A stretch of DNA of 64,000 nt, from NCBI RefSeq assembly GCF_003054555.1, contig NZ_CP026304.1, positions 4,712,001 to 4,776,000 of the forward strand, given 5' to 3'. Of this stretch, positions 40,655 to 49,649 are shown piece by piece (position 1 is the stretch's first letter; every line of letters starts with the position of its first letter). The notes below the pieces were generated by a model. The model saw only the letters and a list, made by a program, of their open reading frames with translations, was not told where the DNA came from and ran no database searches. Position numbers and translations under genes: made by a program. The DNA is from Streptomyces lunaelactis (GTDB lineage: Bacteria; Actinomycetota; Actinomycetes; Streptomycetales; Streptomycetaceae).

Positions 40655-41524
40655 ATGTCCAATGGTCAGTGGTACCCGCCGGAATGGCCGGACCGGATTC
40701 GCGCCCTCGCGAGCGGTGAGCTCACCGCGGTGACGCCGAAGCGGGCCGCGACCGTGATGCTGCTGCGCGACACGGCGGACGGCCCCGCCGTGCACATGCT
40801 GCGCCGACGCGCCTCCATGGCTTTCGCCGGAGGCGCGTACGCCTATCCGGGCGGCGGCGTGGACGAGCGCGACGACGACCACCTGGTGCGGTGGGCGGGC
40901 CCGTCGCTGGAGACGTGGGCCGCCAGGCTGGGCGTCGACACCGCCTCGGCGCAGGCCATCGTGTGCGCGGCGGTGCGCGAGACGTACGAGGAGGCGGGCG
41001 TCCTGCTCGCGGGCCCCACGCCGGACACGGTCGTCGGCGACACGACGGGCGACGACTGGGAGGCCGACCGCCAGGCGCTGGTCGACCGGGACCTCTCCTT
41101 CGCGGACTTCCTGGACCGGCGCGGCCTGGTGCTGCGCTCGGACCTGCTGGCCGCGTGGGCGCGGTGGATCACTCCGGAGTTCGAGCCGCGCCGGTACGAC
41201 ACCTGGTTCTTCGTCGCGGCCCTGCCGGAGGGCCAGCGAACCCGGAACGCCTCGACGGAGGCGGACCGTACGGTCTGGATCCGCCCCTCGGAGGCGGCCG
41301 CGGGCTACGACAAGGGCGACCTGCTGATGATGCCGCCGACGATCTCGACACTGCGGGCGCTGGAGCGGTACGCGACGGCGTCGTCGGCCCTGACGGGCGC
41401 GGCGGAACAGGACCTGACCCCGGTACTGGCGCGAGCGCGGCTGGAGGCCGGGGAACTGGTACTGAGCTGGCCGGGCCACGACGAATTCACGAAGCACATT
41501 CCGACGGGGGGTGGGGCGCAGTGA
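40655..41524 (+). CDS. Nudix hydrolase
   Basis: 289-aa hydrolase. The Nudix box is split: GGGVDERDDD with an insertion and then AAVRETYEEAGVLLAG, giving REx2EEx with the metal-binding Glu residues. Text before it, FAGGAYAYPGGGVDERD, is typical of the NUDT19-like group that acts on CoA or related substrates. The start at 40655 gives MSNGQWYPPEWPDR. Its TGA overlaps the GTG of a small downstream frame, and the MBL hydrolase gene follows, so the three form an operon. Confidence 0.88.
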   Translation: MSNGQWYPPEWPDRIRALASGELTAVTPKRAATVMLLRDTADGPAVHMLRRRASMAFAGGAYAYPGGGVDERDDDHLVRWAGPSLETWAARLGVDTASAQAIVCAAVRETYEEAGVLLAGPTPDTVVGDTTGDDWEADRQALVDRDLSFADFLDRRGLVLRSDLLAAWARWITPEFEPRRYDTWFFVAALPEGQRTRNASTEADRTVWIRPSEAAAGYDKGDLLMMPPTISTLRALERYATASSALTGAAEQDLTPVLARARLEAGELVLSWPGHDEFTKHIPTGGGAQ

Positions 41525-41802
41525 GGAGCGTGCGGCCTTCGCGGGGAGCGCGGGCAGCGCGGGCAGCGCTCGCGGCGTACGTCTGTGCGCACGGCCGGGC
41601 TGTGCCGACGGCGGCGTGGGCCGCCGCCCCCGCGGCTACGCGCCCACGCACGTTGCACCGCGGCGCTGCGGCGACAGGCGGCTCGCGGCTCGTCGTGTCC
41701 GCCAGGCGTACCGCCGCGTCGGCACCGGGCGCTGCTCCTGCCGTCGAGAGCCTGCCCGCGGCGCCCCCCGCACCCGTCCGCCGCTTCGGAGGTACGTCAT
41801 GA
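41521..41802 (+). CDS. Possible 93-aa Ala/Arg-rich linker protein
   Basis: A GTG frame starts in a GTGA overlap with the Nudix stop and ends in an ATGA overlap with the next gene, filling the gap exactly. The product is low complexity (VRSVRPSRGARAARAALAAY and later AAAPAATRPRTL), basic, with no known domain. Third positions are G/C-rich, as in real genes. The frame may exist chiefly to couple translation, since the GGAGG ribosome binding site of the next gene lies within it. It could also be chance. Confidence 0.4.
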   Translation: MRSVRPSRGARAARAALAAYVCAHGRAVPTAAWAAAPAATRPRTLHRGAAATGGSRLVVSARRTAASAPGAAPAVESLPAAPPAPVRRFGGTS

Positions 41803-42629
41803 GCGATGCCGCGGCCCTCCCCGGGCAGCCCCGTGGTGGCGTGCTCTCCGGGCCCGCCACCGCCCGCGCCGTCAATGTCCTCGCGCCCAATCCCTCCGCG
41901 ATGACCCTCGACGGCACCAACACCTGGATCGTCTCCGAGCCCGGCTCCGAACTCGCCGTCGTCATCGACCCCGGCCCCCTCGACGACGCACACCTCCACG
42001 CCGTCATCGCCACCGCCGAGAAGGCGGGCAAGCGGGTCGCCCTGACCCTTCTCACCCACGGTCACCCCGACCACGCCGACGGCGCCGCGCGGTTCGCCGA
42101 GCTCACGCGTACGCATGTCCGCGCCCTCGACCCCGCGCTGCGGCTCGGCGACGAAGGGCTCGCCGCCGGCGACGTCATCACCACCGGCGGGCTGGAGATG
42201 CGCGTCGTCCCCACCCCCGGCCACACCGCCGACTCGCTCTGCTTCCATCTCCCCGCGGACCGGGCCGTCCTGACCGGCGACACGATCCTCGGCCGCGGCA
42301 CGACGGTCGTCGCCCACCCCGACGGGCGGCTCGGCGACTATCTCGACTCCCTCCGCAGGCTGCGCTCGCTGTCGGTGGACGACGGAGTGCGTACGGTGCT
42401 GCCGGGCCACGGCCCCGTACTCGACGACGCCCAGGGCGCGGTCGAGTTCTACCTGGCCCACCGCGCGCACCGCCTCGCCCAGGTGGAGACCGCGGTCGAG
42501 AGCGGCCACGTCACCGCGTCCGAGGTGGTCGCGCAGGTGTACGCGGACGTGGACAGGTCGCTGTGGCCCGCGGCCGAGCTGTCGGTGCTGGCCCAGCTGG
42601 AGTACCTGCGCGAGCACGGCCTGATCTGA
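41799..42629 (+). CDS. Metallo-beta-lactamase fold hydrolase (LACTB2-like)
   Basis: 276-aa enzyme with the zinc motif THGHPDHADG (HxHxDH), then TPGHTADSLCFHL, LTGDTILGRG and the late VLPGHGP. The opening NPSAMTLDGTNTWIVSEPG and the C-terminal winged-helix-like part match LACTB2-type hydrolases, which act on thioesters or RNA. The ATG at 41799 follows GGAGG by 6 nt. It is paired with the Nudix gene in the same operon. Confidence 0.9.
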   Translation: MSDAAALPGQPRGGVLSGPATARAVNVLAPNPSAMTLDGTNTWIVSEPGSELAVVIDPGPLDDAHLHAVIATAEKAGKRVALTLLTHGHPDHADGAARFAELTRTHVRALDPALRLGDEGLAAGDVITTGGLEMRVVPTPGHTADSLCFHLPADRAVLTGDTILGRGTTVVAHPDGRLGDYLDSLRRLRSLSVDDGVRTVLPGHGPVLDDAQGAVEFYLAHRAHRLAQVETAVESGHVTASEVVAQVYADVDRSLWPAAELSVLAQLEYLREHGLI

Positions 42630-42742
42630 CCGGGCACGGCCTGATCCGGCCTGATCGACCGGACAGGACCCAGGCGTCGGGTTCTTTGACCCGTGCTTTA
42701 CGCTCCGCTTAGTTCTGGCATTCGTTCCTGGGGGGAACCAGC

Positions 42743-43627
42743 GTGTTTGTCCTGTTCATCGTGCTCATCATCGCCGCGGCCGTGATGTATTTCGTCGCCC
42801 GCGGCGGCGACCGCCGCGGCCTCAAGCTCGGCGCCCTCGGCGCGCTGATGGCCGGCCTCTTCGCCGGCATCTCCAGCTGCGTCCACATCGTCAGCGCCTA
42901 CGAGGTCGGCGTCCCCGTCACCTTCGGCAAGGTCGGCGCGCCCATGACCCCGGGGGTGAACGTCACCTCGCCCTTCACCAACGTCACCACCTTCTCCACC
43001 CGCCCGGTGGACCTCAACCTCTCCGACAAGGACGTCGTCGAGGTGCGCTCCTCGCAGGGCGGCGTGATGTACGTGGAGCTCACTGTGAAGTGGGCGGTGA
43101 CCCCGGCCAAGTCCGTCGAGCTCTACCGGCTGGCGGGCAGCGAGAGCGCGATCCAGCAGCGGCTGGTGTTCCCGGACAGCCGGGAGATCATCCGCAATGT
43201 CTTCGCCCGTCACACCAGCGAGGAGGGCTACTCCTCCGCCCGCGAGAAGATCAACGCCGAGATCGGTGATCTGATCAAGGAGCGGCTCGCCCCCCGCGGT
43301 ATCGACGTCACCACCGTCAACCTGCGCAATGTGAAGCCGTCCGACCGGCTGCAGGACCAGATCGACCGCAAGATCCAGCAGCAGCAGGCGACGGAGCGGG
43401 CGACCGAGGCGGCGCGTACGGCCAAGGCGGAGGCCGAGCGCCGCCGGATCGAGGCCGAGGGCATCGCCAGGGCCAACAAGATCCTGAACGACTCGCTCAC
43501 CGACAAGGTGCTCACCAACCAGTGCATCGACGCCTACAAGGAGGCGGCGGCCAAACACCCGGTGTACGCCGTGCCCTGCGGCGGCAGCAGCGGGAACCCG
43601 CTGATCGTGGACGGCACCAAGAACTGA
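42743..43627 (+). CDS. SPFH/prohibitin-family membrane protein
   Basis: 294 aa. The N-terminus has two hydrophobic segments (FVLFIVLIIAAAVMYFVA and LGALGALMAGLFAGISS). The SPFH domain reads YEVGVPVTFGKVGAPMTPGV, MYVELTVKWAVTP and PRGIDVTTVNLRNVKPSDRL. A charged coiled coil (QQQATERATEAARTAKAEAE) follows, and the tail holds two Cys (NQCIDAY, VPCGG). Such proteins form membrane-bound rings that organise microdomains. The start is GTG at 42743 after GGGGGAACC. A strong terminator follows, so it may be a single-gene unit. Confidence 0.9.
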   Translation: MFVLFIVLIIAAAVMYFVARGGDRRGLKLGALGALMAGLFAGISSCVHIVSAYEVGVPVTFGKVGAPMTPGVNVTSPFTNVTTFSTRPVDLNLSDKDVVEVRSSQGGVMYVELTVKWAVTPAKSVELYRLAGSESAIQQRLVFPDSREIIRNVFARHTSEEGYSSAREKINAEIGDLIKERLAPRGIDVTTVNLRNVKPSDRLQDQIDRKIQQQQATERATEAARTAKAEAERRRIEAEGIARANKILNDSLTDKVLTNQCIDAYKEAAAKHPVYAVPCGGSSGNPLIVDGTKN

Positions 43628-43637
43628 CGTACGCAGC

Positions 43638-43677
43638 CGAAAGGGCCGCCCCGGTCGAGTCCGGGGCGGCCCTTTCG
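43638..43677. terminator. Terminator after the SPFH gene
   Basis: CGAAAGGGCCGCCCCGG (43638-43654) pairs with its complement at 43661-43677 around TCGAGT. The A/T-containing base of the stem gives a CTTTCG end on either strand, so it probably also ends the convergent crp transcript. Next to it lie three CGTACGTCT-like repeats (43675-43704). Confidence 0.85.
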
Positions 43678-43711
43678 TACGTCTCGCGTACGTCTCTCGT
43701 ACGTCAGAGGC

Positions 43712-44386
43712 TCAGCGCGAACGCTTCGCGAGGCGCTCCACGTCAAGGAGAATCACCGCACGCGCCTCCAGCCGCAGCCAGCCCCGCTGCGCGAAGTCGG
43801 CCAGCGCCTTGTTCACGGTCTCGCGGGACGCGCCGACCAGCTGGGCCAGCTCCTCCTGCGTGAGGTCGTGCACGACGTGGATGCCCTCCTCCGACTGCAC
43901 GCCGAAGCGGCGCGACAGGTCGAGGAGCGCACGGGCCACGCGGCCCGGGACGTCGGAGAAGACCAGGTCGGACATCTGGTCGTTGGTCTTGCGCAGTCGG
44001 CGGGCGACCGCGCGCAGCAGCGCCGTGGCCACCTCGGGCCTGGCGTTCAGCCAGGGCTGCAGATCGCCGTGGCCGAGGCCGAGGAGCTTGACCTCGGTCA
44101 GTGCGCTGGCGGTGGCGGTACGCGGGCCCGGATCGAAGAGGGACAGCTCACCGATCAGCTCGCCCGGGCCGAGGACGGCGAGCATGTTCTCGCGGCCGTC
44201 GGGGGACGTGCGGTGGAGCTTGACCTTGCCTTCGGTGACCACGTAGAGGCGGTCGCCGGGGTCGCCCTCGTGGAAGAGCGCATCGCCACGGGCGAGCGTC
44301 ACTTCACTCATCGAGGCGCGGAGCTCCGCGGCCTGCTCGTCATCGAGCGCCGCGAAGAGCGGGGCGCGCCGCAGAACGTCGTCCAC
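43712..44386 (-). CDS. crp: Cyclic AMP receptor protein Crp
   Basis: 224-aa global regulator, the length of the S. coelicolor protein. The cyclic-nucleotide domain has GDALFHEGDPGDRLYVVTEG and GELIGELSLFDPGPRTATA, with the phosphate-binding Arg-Thr. The winged helix-turn-helix is LTQEELAQLVGASRETVNKA. GTG at 44386 was chosen: AAGGAGAG lies 6 nt upstream and the product starts VDDVLRRAPLFAAL. In Streptomyces, Crp acts on germination and on many secondary-metabolite clusters. The gene is divergent from nth, as I recall for SCO3571 and SCO3569. Confidence 0.95.
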   Translation of the reverse strand: MDDVLRRAPLFAALDDEQAAELRASMSEVTLARGDALFHEGDPGDRLYVVTEGKVKLHRTSPDGRENMLAVLGPGELIGELSLFDPGPRTATASALTEVKLLGLGHGDLQPWLNARPEVATALLRAVARRLRKTNDQMSDLVFSDVPGRVARALLDLSRRFGVQSEEGIHVVHDLTQEELAQLVGASRETVNKALADFAQRGWLRLEARAVILLDVERLAKRSR

Positions 44387-44646
44387 GAGTTCTCTCCTTG
44401 TCGACCTGCTCAGGGGACCGTCGGCCCCATGATGCCGGACCGCGCAGTAGCTAGATGCCGGACCGCGCTGTGGTAACCCGGGGCGCCGTGCCCCACAGCG
44501 GCTCCGCAGCGGGCCGGACCCCCGGCAGGTACATATTCGTGCGATCAATCACAACAAGTTTGACGCACTGGAGCGCCTGTTCGTGCGGCAGGGGCCCGAT
44601 TGGGTCCTGATTGGCTGTGACCGGGGCGGATGTCAGTGGGGCCCCT

Positions 44647-44658
44647 TAGGCTGGCCGA
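44647..44658 (+). promoter_or_regulatory. -10 element for leaderless nth
   Basis: TAGGCT at 44647-44652 ends 6 bp before the GTG at 44659, with no ribosome binding site between. It fits a leaderless transcript. Confidence 0.45.
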
Positions 44659-45546
44659 GTGTCCAATTCGCCGGTGAGAGCGCAGGCCAAGGGGGCTGGG
44701 AGAGTGTCCGGAAAGCAGAATTCCGCTGTGGGCGAACAGTCCCCGGCCGGCCCGAAGAAAGCGACAAAAGCACCCAAACCGGAATCAAGACTGGCGATGA
44801 TCCGCCGCGCCCGCCGGATCAACCGGGAGCTTGCCGAGGTCTATCCGTACGCCCATCCGGAGCTGGACTTCGAAAACCCCTTCCAGCTGCTGGTCGCCAC
44901 CGTCCTGTCCGCCCAGACGACGGACCTGAGGGTGAACCAGACCACGCCCGCGCTCTTCGCCAAGTACCCCACGCCCGAGGACATGGCCGCGGCCGCTCCC
45001 GAGGAGCTGGAGGCGATCATCCGCCCGACCGGCTTCTTCCGGGCCAAGGCGAAGTCCCTCATCGGCCTCTCCGCCGCCCTGCGGGACAACTTCGGGGGCG
45101 AGGTCCCGGGCCGGCTGAAGGATCTGGTGACGCTGCCCGGCGTCGGCCGCAAGACCGCAAATGTGGTCCTGGGCAACGGATTTGGCGTACCGGGCCTCAC
45201 CGTCGACACCCACTTCGGCCGCCTGGTGCGCCGCTGGAAGTGGACCGAGCAGGAGGACCCGGAGAAGGTCGAGGCGGAGATCGCCGAGATCTTCCCGAAG
45301 TCCGAGTGGACGATGCTCTCGCACCGGATCATCTTCCACGGCCGCCGCATCTGCCATTCCCGCAAGCCCGCCTGCGGCGCCTGCCCCATCGCGCACCTCT
45401 GCCCGTCCTACGGGGAGGGCGAGACGGACCCCGAGAAGGCGAAGAAGCTGCTCAAGTACGAGATGGGCGGTCAGCCGGGCCAGCGACTGAGCCCGCCCCC
45501 GGACTACCCGGGCAAGCCCGCCCCGACCTTGGGCGAGGCCGAGTGA
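44659..45546 (+). CDS. nth: Endonuclease III
   Basis: 295-aa DNA glycosylase/AP lyase of base-excision repair, removing oxidised pyrimidines. The helix-hairpin-helix is [17 protein letters not shown] with the catalytic Lys, and the catalytic Asp lies in TVDTHFGRL. The [4Fe-4S] loop has Cys at C-x6-C-x2-C-x5-C ([17 protein letters not shown]). An N-terminal ~45-residue Lys/Ala/Pro-rich extension and a C-terminal Pro-rich tail extend the ~210-aa core, as in other Streptomyces. The start could also be the GTG at 44704. Confidence 0.95.
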   Translation: MSNSPVRAQAKGAGRVSGKQNSAVGEQSPAGPKKATKAPKPESRLAMIRRARRINRELAEVYPYAHPELDFENPFQLLVATVLSAQTTDLRVNQTTPALFAKYPTPEDMAAAAPEELEAIIRPTGFFRAKAKSLIGLSAALRDNFGGEVPGRLKDLVTLPGVGRKTANVVLGNGFGVPGLTVDTHFGRLVRRWKWTEQEDPEKVEAEIAEIFPKSEWTMLSHRIIFHGRRICHSRKPACGACPIAHLCPSYGEGETDPEKAKKLLKYEMGGQPGQRLSPPPDYPGKPAPTLGEAE

Positions 45547-45634
45547 CGCCGAACGTCGTGATCCTTACGGAGTACGTCGTGATGCTCGCGGAACGATCCA
45601 TGCGCCCCAAGGCGTTGTGCCTGAGGGGGTGCCC

Positions 45635-46357
45635 ATGATGCGCGCTGGAGAAGAGACGTACGAAGACACGCACGGCGAGGCGTACGACGGCGATGTGGCC
45701 GTCACGACCGACGGACTGCCCCAGTGGCTCGACCCCGTCGTGCGCGCCGCGCGCACCGTCGAGCCGGAGCAGCTCAGCCGCTTTCTGCCGCCCGAGAGCG
45801 GCCGCGGCCGCCAGTCCGCCGTCCTGATCCTGCTCGGCGAGGGTGCCAGGGGCCCCGAGCTGCTGCTCATGGAGCGCGCCGGCAGCCTCCGCTCGCACCC
45901 CGGGCAGCCCTCATTCCCCGGCGGCGCGCTCGACCCGACGGACGGCGACCCGGCCACCACCGGCCCGCTGCGCGCCGCGCTCCGCGAGGCCGAGGAGGAG
46001 ACCGGCCTCGACCCGTCGGGCGTCCAGATCTTCGGAGTCCTGCCCAGGCTCTACATTCCGGTGAGCAGTTTCGTCGTGACGCCCGTACTGGGATGGTGGC
46101 GCACCCCGAGCCCGGTCGGCGCGGTCGATCCCGCTGAGACCGCGCGGGTCTTCACCGTGCCCGTGGTGGATCTCACGGACCCCGCCAACCGTGCGACAGC
46201 CGTGCATCCGAGCGGCCACAGCGGCCCGGCATTCATGGTCGAAGGGGCTCTGGTCTGGGGATTCACCGCCGGTGTGATCGACCGCATCCTGCATTTCGCC
46301 GACTGGGAAAGACCATGGGACCGCGCCAAGCAGGTCCCGCTGGACTGGCGCTCATGA
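45635..46357 (+). CDS. Nudix hydrolase, CoA pyrophosphatase-like
   Basis: 240 aa. It carries the UPF0035/NudL motif LRSHPGQPSFPGGALDPTDG followed by the Nudix box REAEEETGLDPSGVQI. Members split CoA or its esters into phosphopantetheine parts. The ATG at 45635 follows GAGGGGG by 6 nt; a GTG at 45617 is less likely. It lies 88 bp after nth and may share its transcript. Confidence 0.9.
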   Translation: MMRAGEETYEDTHGEAYDGDVAVTTDGLPQWLDPVVRAARTVEPEQLSRFLPPESGRGRQSAVLILLGEGARGPELLLMERAGSLRSHPGQPSFPGGALDPTDGDPATTGPLRAALREAEEETGLDPSGVQIFGVLPRLYIPVSSFVVTPVLGWWRTPSPVGAVDPAETARVFTVPVVDLTDPANRATAVHPSGHSGPAFMVEGALVWGFTAGVIDRILHFADWERPWDRAKQVPLDWRS

Positions 46358-46473
46358 CAGGCTGACCCAATGCCGCGCCTCCCGGGGACGCGGCATCGAA
46401 GGCAGCTCCGCACGCGGGCGGCCGGACCCCAGCCGGACGGAGCACCCGGCGACGAACAGCGAGGCTATTGACG

Positions 46474-47673
46474 GTGAACGTGCTGGACATCCTGTTGCTG
46501 GTCGCCGCCGTGTGGTTCGCGATCGTCGGCTATCGCCAGGGCTTCGTCGTCGGCATCCTCTCGGTGATCGGCTTCCTCGGCGGCGGCCTCGTCGCGGTCT
46601 ATCTGCTCCCCGTCATCTGGGGCCAGCTGACGGACGACTCCGAAGTGTCCACCACGGCCGCCGTCATCGCCGTCGTGATCGTGATCGTCTGCGCCTCGGT
46701 CGGCCAGGCGTTCACCACCCACCTCGGCAACAAACTGCGCCGGTTCATCACGTGGTCGCCCGCCCGCGCCATCGACGCCACCGGCGGGGCGCTGGTCAAT
46801 GTCGTCGCCATGCTGCTGGTCGCCTGGCTGATCGGCTCCGCGCTCGCCGGCACCTCCCTGCCCACGCTCGGCAAGGAGGTCCGCAACTCCAAGGTGTTGC
46901 TCGGGGTCTCCCGGGTGATGCCCAGCCAGGCCAACACCTGGTTCACGGACTTCTCCTCCGCCCTCGCCCAGAACGGCTTCCCGCAGGTCTTCAGCCCGTT
47001 CTCCAACGAGCCCATCACCGAGGTCCGGGCCCCGGACCCGGCGCTCGCGGGCAGCCCGGTCGCCGCTCGCGCCCAGCGGTCCATCGTCAAGGTCGTCGGT
47101 ACGGCCCCGAGCTGCGGCAAGGTCCTCGAAGGCACCGGATTCGTGTTCTCCGACCGCCGGGTGATGACCAACGCCCATGTCGTCGGCGGCGTCGACGAAC
47201 CGACCGTGCAGATCGGCGGCGAGGGCAGGCTGTACGACGCGAAGGTCGTGCTCTACGACTGGCAGCGCGACATCGCCGTACTGGACGTCCCGGACCTCAA
47301 GGCGCAGCCGCTGCTGTTCACCGAGACGGACGCGCGCAGCGGAAACGGCGCGATCGTCGCGGGCTTCCCGGAGAACGGCTCGTACGACGTGCGCTCGGCC
47401 CGAGTCCGCGGCCGGATCAACGCCAACGGCCCCGACATCTACCGCCGCGGCACCGTGCGACGCGATGTCTACTCGCTCTTCACGACGGTCCGTCAGGGCA
47501 ACTCGGGCGGCCCGCTGCTCACACCGGACGGCAGGGTGTACGGCGTCATCTTCGCCAGGTCGCTGGACGACCCGAACACCGGTTACGCCCTCACGGCCGA
47601 CGAGATCCGCGACGACATCAACCTCGGCCTGAACGCCAACCAGCAGGTCGACACCCAGGGGTGCGCGCTGTAG
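46474..47673 (+). CDS. Membrane-bound serine protease, CvpA-trypsin fusion (MarP-like)
   Basis: 399 aa. Four membrane helices form the N-terminal CvpA-type domain (LDILLLVAAVWFAIVGYRQG, VGILSVIGFLGGGLVAVYLL and so on). The C-terminal chymotrypsin fold has His235 (TNAHVV), Asp266 (RDIAVL) and Ser344 (QGNSGGP). Two Cys (SCGKVL and the terminal QGCAL) can form a disulfide, as in M. tuberculosis MarP, which protects against acid and oxidative stress. GTG at 46474 was preferred to TTG at 46468 because GAGG lies 9 nt upstream. Confidence 0.92.
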   Translation: MNVLDILLLVAAVWFAIVGYRQGFVVGILSVIGFLGGGLVAVYLLPVIWGQLTDDSEVSTTAAVIAVVIVIVCASVGQAFTTHLGNKLRRFITWSPARAIDATGGALVNVVAMLLVAWLIGSALAGTSLPTLGKEVRNSKVLLGVSRVMPSQANTWFTDFSSALAQNGFPQVFSPFSNEPITEVRAPDPALAGSPVAARAQRSIVKVVGTAPSCGKVLEGTGFVFSDRRVMTNAHVVGGVDEPTVQIGGEGRLYDAKVVLYDWQRDIAVLDVPDLKAQPLLFTETDARSGNGAIVAGFPENGSYDVRSARVRGRINANGPDIYRRGTVRRDVYSLFTTVRQGNSGGPLLTPDGRVYGVIFARSLDDPNTGYALTADEIRDDINLGLNANQQVDTQGCAL

Positions 47674-47748
47674 CGGGCGCGGCGAAGTGGCGCGACGGAA
47701 CTGCGCGATGAAGTGGCGGCGCAGTGAAGGTGACGGCGGAGCCGGGCG

Positions 47749-47937
47749 TCAGCCGCGGGTATGCCGCAATCGCGCCGAGACCCAGCGGGCTCTGCGCCTC
47801 AGGATCCGGGGAATGCCGATCCCCTGCCCCGGATGCTCATGGCCCTCGCCTTGAGGGCCACCCCTCTCGTGGGTGATCGGCCCAGTGGCCGAGCGGCGGT
47901 TGCGTGCTGCGTCACCGTAGTCGTGCGTCCAGCCCAT
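47749..47937 (-). CDS. Possible small basic protein
   Basis: 62-aa frame, MGWTHDYGDAARNRRSATGP, ending in RRRARWVSARLRHTRG. A GGAG sits only 4 nt before the ATG. Codons keep G/C at third positions for much of the length. No domain is recognised. It lies in a 411-bp gap between the protease and epoxide hydrolase genes; the rest of that gap shows no gene. A database search for conservation in other Streptomyces would decide if it is real. Confidence 0.42.
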   Translation of the reverse strand: MGWTHDYGDAARNRRSATGPITHERGGPQGEGHEHPGQGIGIPRILRRRARWVSARLRHTRG

Positions 47938-48084
47938 ACTCCGACGTTTGCCCGTGCCCCAAGGTCCGTAATCGCGTCAGGGGCGGCCAATTGGCCTATG
48001 CGTCAGGCATTTGGCTGTTCGTAGTACAAGCGTTCCCCCGGGGGAGTCGTGCTGACCGGCCGGTCAGCTTCCCCCCGCCGGCCC

Positions 48085-49032
48085 CTACCGGTCCGGCTCG
48101 GGGTCCTTCAGCCAGTTGATGAGCTCCGTGGAGAACGCCACCGGGTCCTCCTCATGAGGGAAGTGGCCCAGCCCGTCGAACAGCCTCCAGCGGTACGGCG
48201 CTTCCACATACTCTCCCGACCCCGCCGCACTCCGCGTGCGCATCGCCGGGTCGAGCGAGCCGTGCAGATGCAGCGTCGGCACCCGCACCGGGCGCTTCAT
48301 CCGCCGGTTGAACTGGATCCCGTCCGGCCGCGCCATCGACCGCACCATCCACCGGTACGGCTCGATCGCGCAGTGCGCCGTCGACGGGATGCGCATCGCG
48401 CGCCGGTAGACCTCGACCGCGTCCTCGTCCGGCAGCTGCGGCCCGGACCAGTCCTGGATCAGCCTGCCCACCAAGGACGCGTCGTCCGCGACGAGCTGAC
48501 GCTCCGGAACCCACGGCCGCTGGAAGCCCCAGACGTACGACCCCGCGCGGCTCTGCGAGAAGTCCGAGAGCATCGCCGAGCGCCACCGCCGCGGATGCGG
48601 CATCGAGGAGACCGCCAGCCGGCGCACCAGCTTCGGCCGCATCACCGCCGCGGTCCACGCCAGATACCCGCCCAGGTCGTGCCCGACCAGCGCCGCGTCC
48701 GGCTCGCCCAGGGAGCGCACCACACCCGTGATGTCGAGCGCGAGGTTCGCGGGGTCGTAACCCCGCGGCGTACGGTCGCTGCCGCCCACGCCCCGCAGAT
48801 CCATCGCCACCGCCCGGAACCCCGCGTCGGCGAGCGCAGGCAGCTGATGCCGCCACGTCCACCAGAACTGCGGAAAGCCATGGAGCAGCAACACCAGCGG
48901 CCCATCGCCCATCTCGGCGATATGGAAGCGCGCACCATTGGCGGCCACGTCGCGGTGGGTCCAGGGACCATCAATGCGTACGGGGCTGCCGAGGCCGGCG
49001 GTTCCGCCGGGGTTGGTATCAGGGGCCGTCAT
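48085..49032 (-). CDS. Alpha/beta hydrolase, epoxide hydrolase-like
   Basis: 315 aa. The oxyanion motif is LLHGFPQFWWTWRHQL, and the nucleophile elbow GHDLGG has Asp, as in epoxide hydrolases and dehalogenases rather than Ser esterases. The late His is in GLGHFPHEEDP. The start at 49032 gives MTAPDTNPGGTAGLG; longer readings upstream are poor. The native substrate is unknown. Confidence 0.9.
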   Translation of the reverse strand: MTAPDTNPGGTAGLGSPVRIDGPWTHRDVAANGARFHIAEMGDGPLVLLLHGFPQFWWTWRHQLPALADAGFRAVAMDLRGVGGSDRTPRGYDPANLALDITGVVRSLGEPDAALVGHDLGGYLAWTAAVMRPKLVRRLAVSSMPHPRRWRSAMLSDFSQSRAGSYVWGFQRPWVPERQLVADDASLVGRLIQDWSGPQLPDEDAVEVYRRAMRIPSTAHCAIEPYRWMVRSMARPDGIQFNRRMKRPVRVPTLHLHGSLDPAMRTRSAAGSGEYVEAPYRWRLFDGLGHFPHEEDPVAFSTELINWLKDPEPDR

Positions 49033-49159
49033 GCAGACGAGCGTGCCACAACTGGACACCCGGCGTTTGCCAAGGGCGCCCGGATACGGCCACCGGCCCG
49101 CCGCGATCCCTGGCGCCACCGGTGCCCACCGGCCCCCGGGGCCGCCGCCTGCCCATCGC

Positions 49160-49609
49160 TCAGACGGTGGCTTTCTCCTCGGCCGCACGGGTATGCGGCT
49201 TGACGCTCTGCAGTACGGCCGCCGTCTGCTTGGCCGAAGCGATGGACTTCTCCGGCGGCTTGACCTTCTTGAACTTGGCGACGGCGATCAGCGCCAGCAA
49301 TCCCGCGAGCAGCAGAAACGCCATGCCCACGATCAGGAACGACCAGGCGAGGCCGAGACCCAGATTATGGATCCCGTACGCCGCGGCGAAACTCAGCACC
49401 GGCAGCGAGAAGAGCGCGAACACCCCCGCGATGCTGATGGCCATGCCACCGATCGCGCCGCGCTTGACGTCCTGCCGCAGCTCCGCCTTGGCCAGGGCGA
49501 TCTCGTCGTGCACGAGCGCGGACATCTCGGCGGTCGCCGAGGCCACCAGCTGCCCGAGACTGCGGTCGGCGCCGACGGCCGCCGCCGCGCTGTTGCCGGG
49601 GTCGCTCAT
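49160..49609 (-). CDS. Phage holin-like superfamily III (DUF1469) membrane protein
   Basis: 149 aa with two membrane helices (ISIAGVFALFSLPVLSFAAA and SFLIVGMAFLLLAGLLALIA). The helical N-terminus reads LVASATAEMSALVHDEIALA-KAELR, the DUF1469 hallmark. The tail is Lys-rich. Despite the family name it is chromosomal and not lytic as far as known. It lies 41 bp after nhaA on the same strand. The start at 49609 has GGGAG about 8 nt upstream. Confidence 0.88.
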   Translation of the reverse strand: MSDPGNSAAAAVGADRSLGQLVASATAEMSALVHDEIALAKAELRQDVKRGAIGGMAISIAGVFALFSLPVLSFAAAYGIHNLGLGLAWSFLIVGMAFLLLAGLLALIAVAKFKKVKPPEKSIASAKQTAAVLQSVKPHTRAAEEKATV

Positions 49610-49649
49610 CGCTGACTCCCTCTCCCTCATCTACGGATCCGATGTCCGA

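Noticed and set aside
49160..49609. Phage lysis gene
   Set aside because: The holin-like name is only a family label; the protein sits with nhaA in core chromosome and no phage genes are present.
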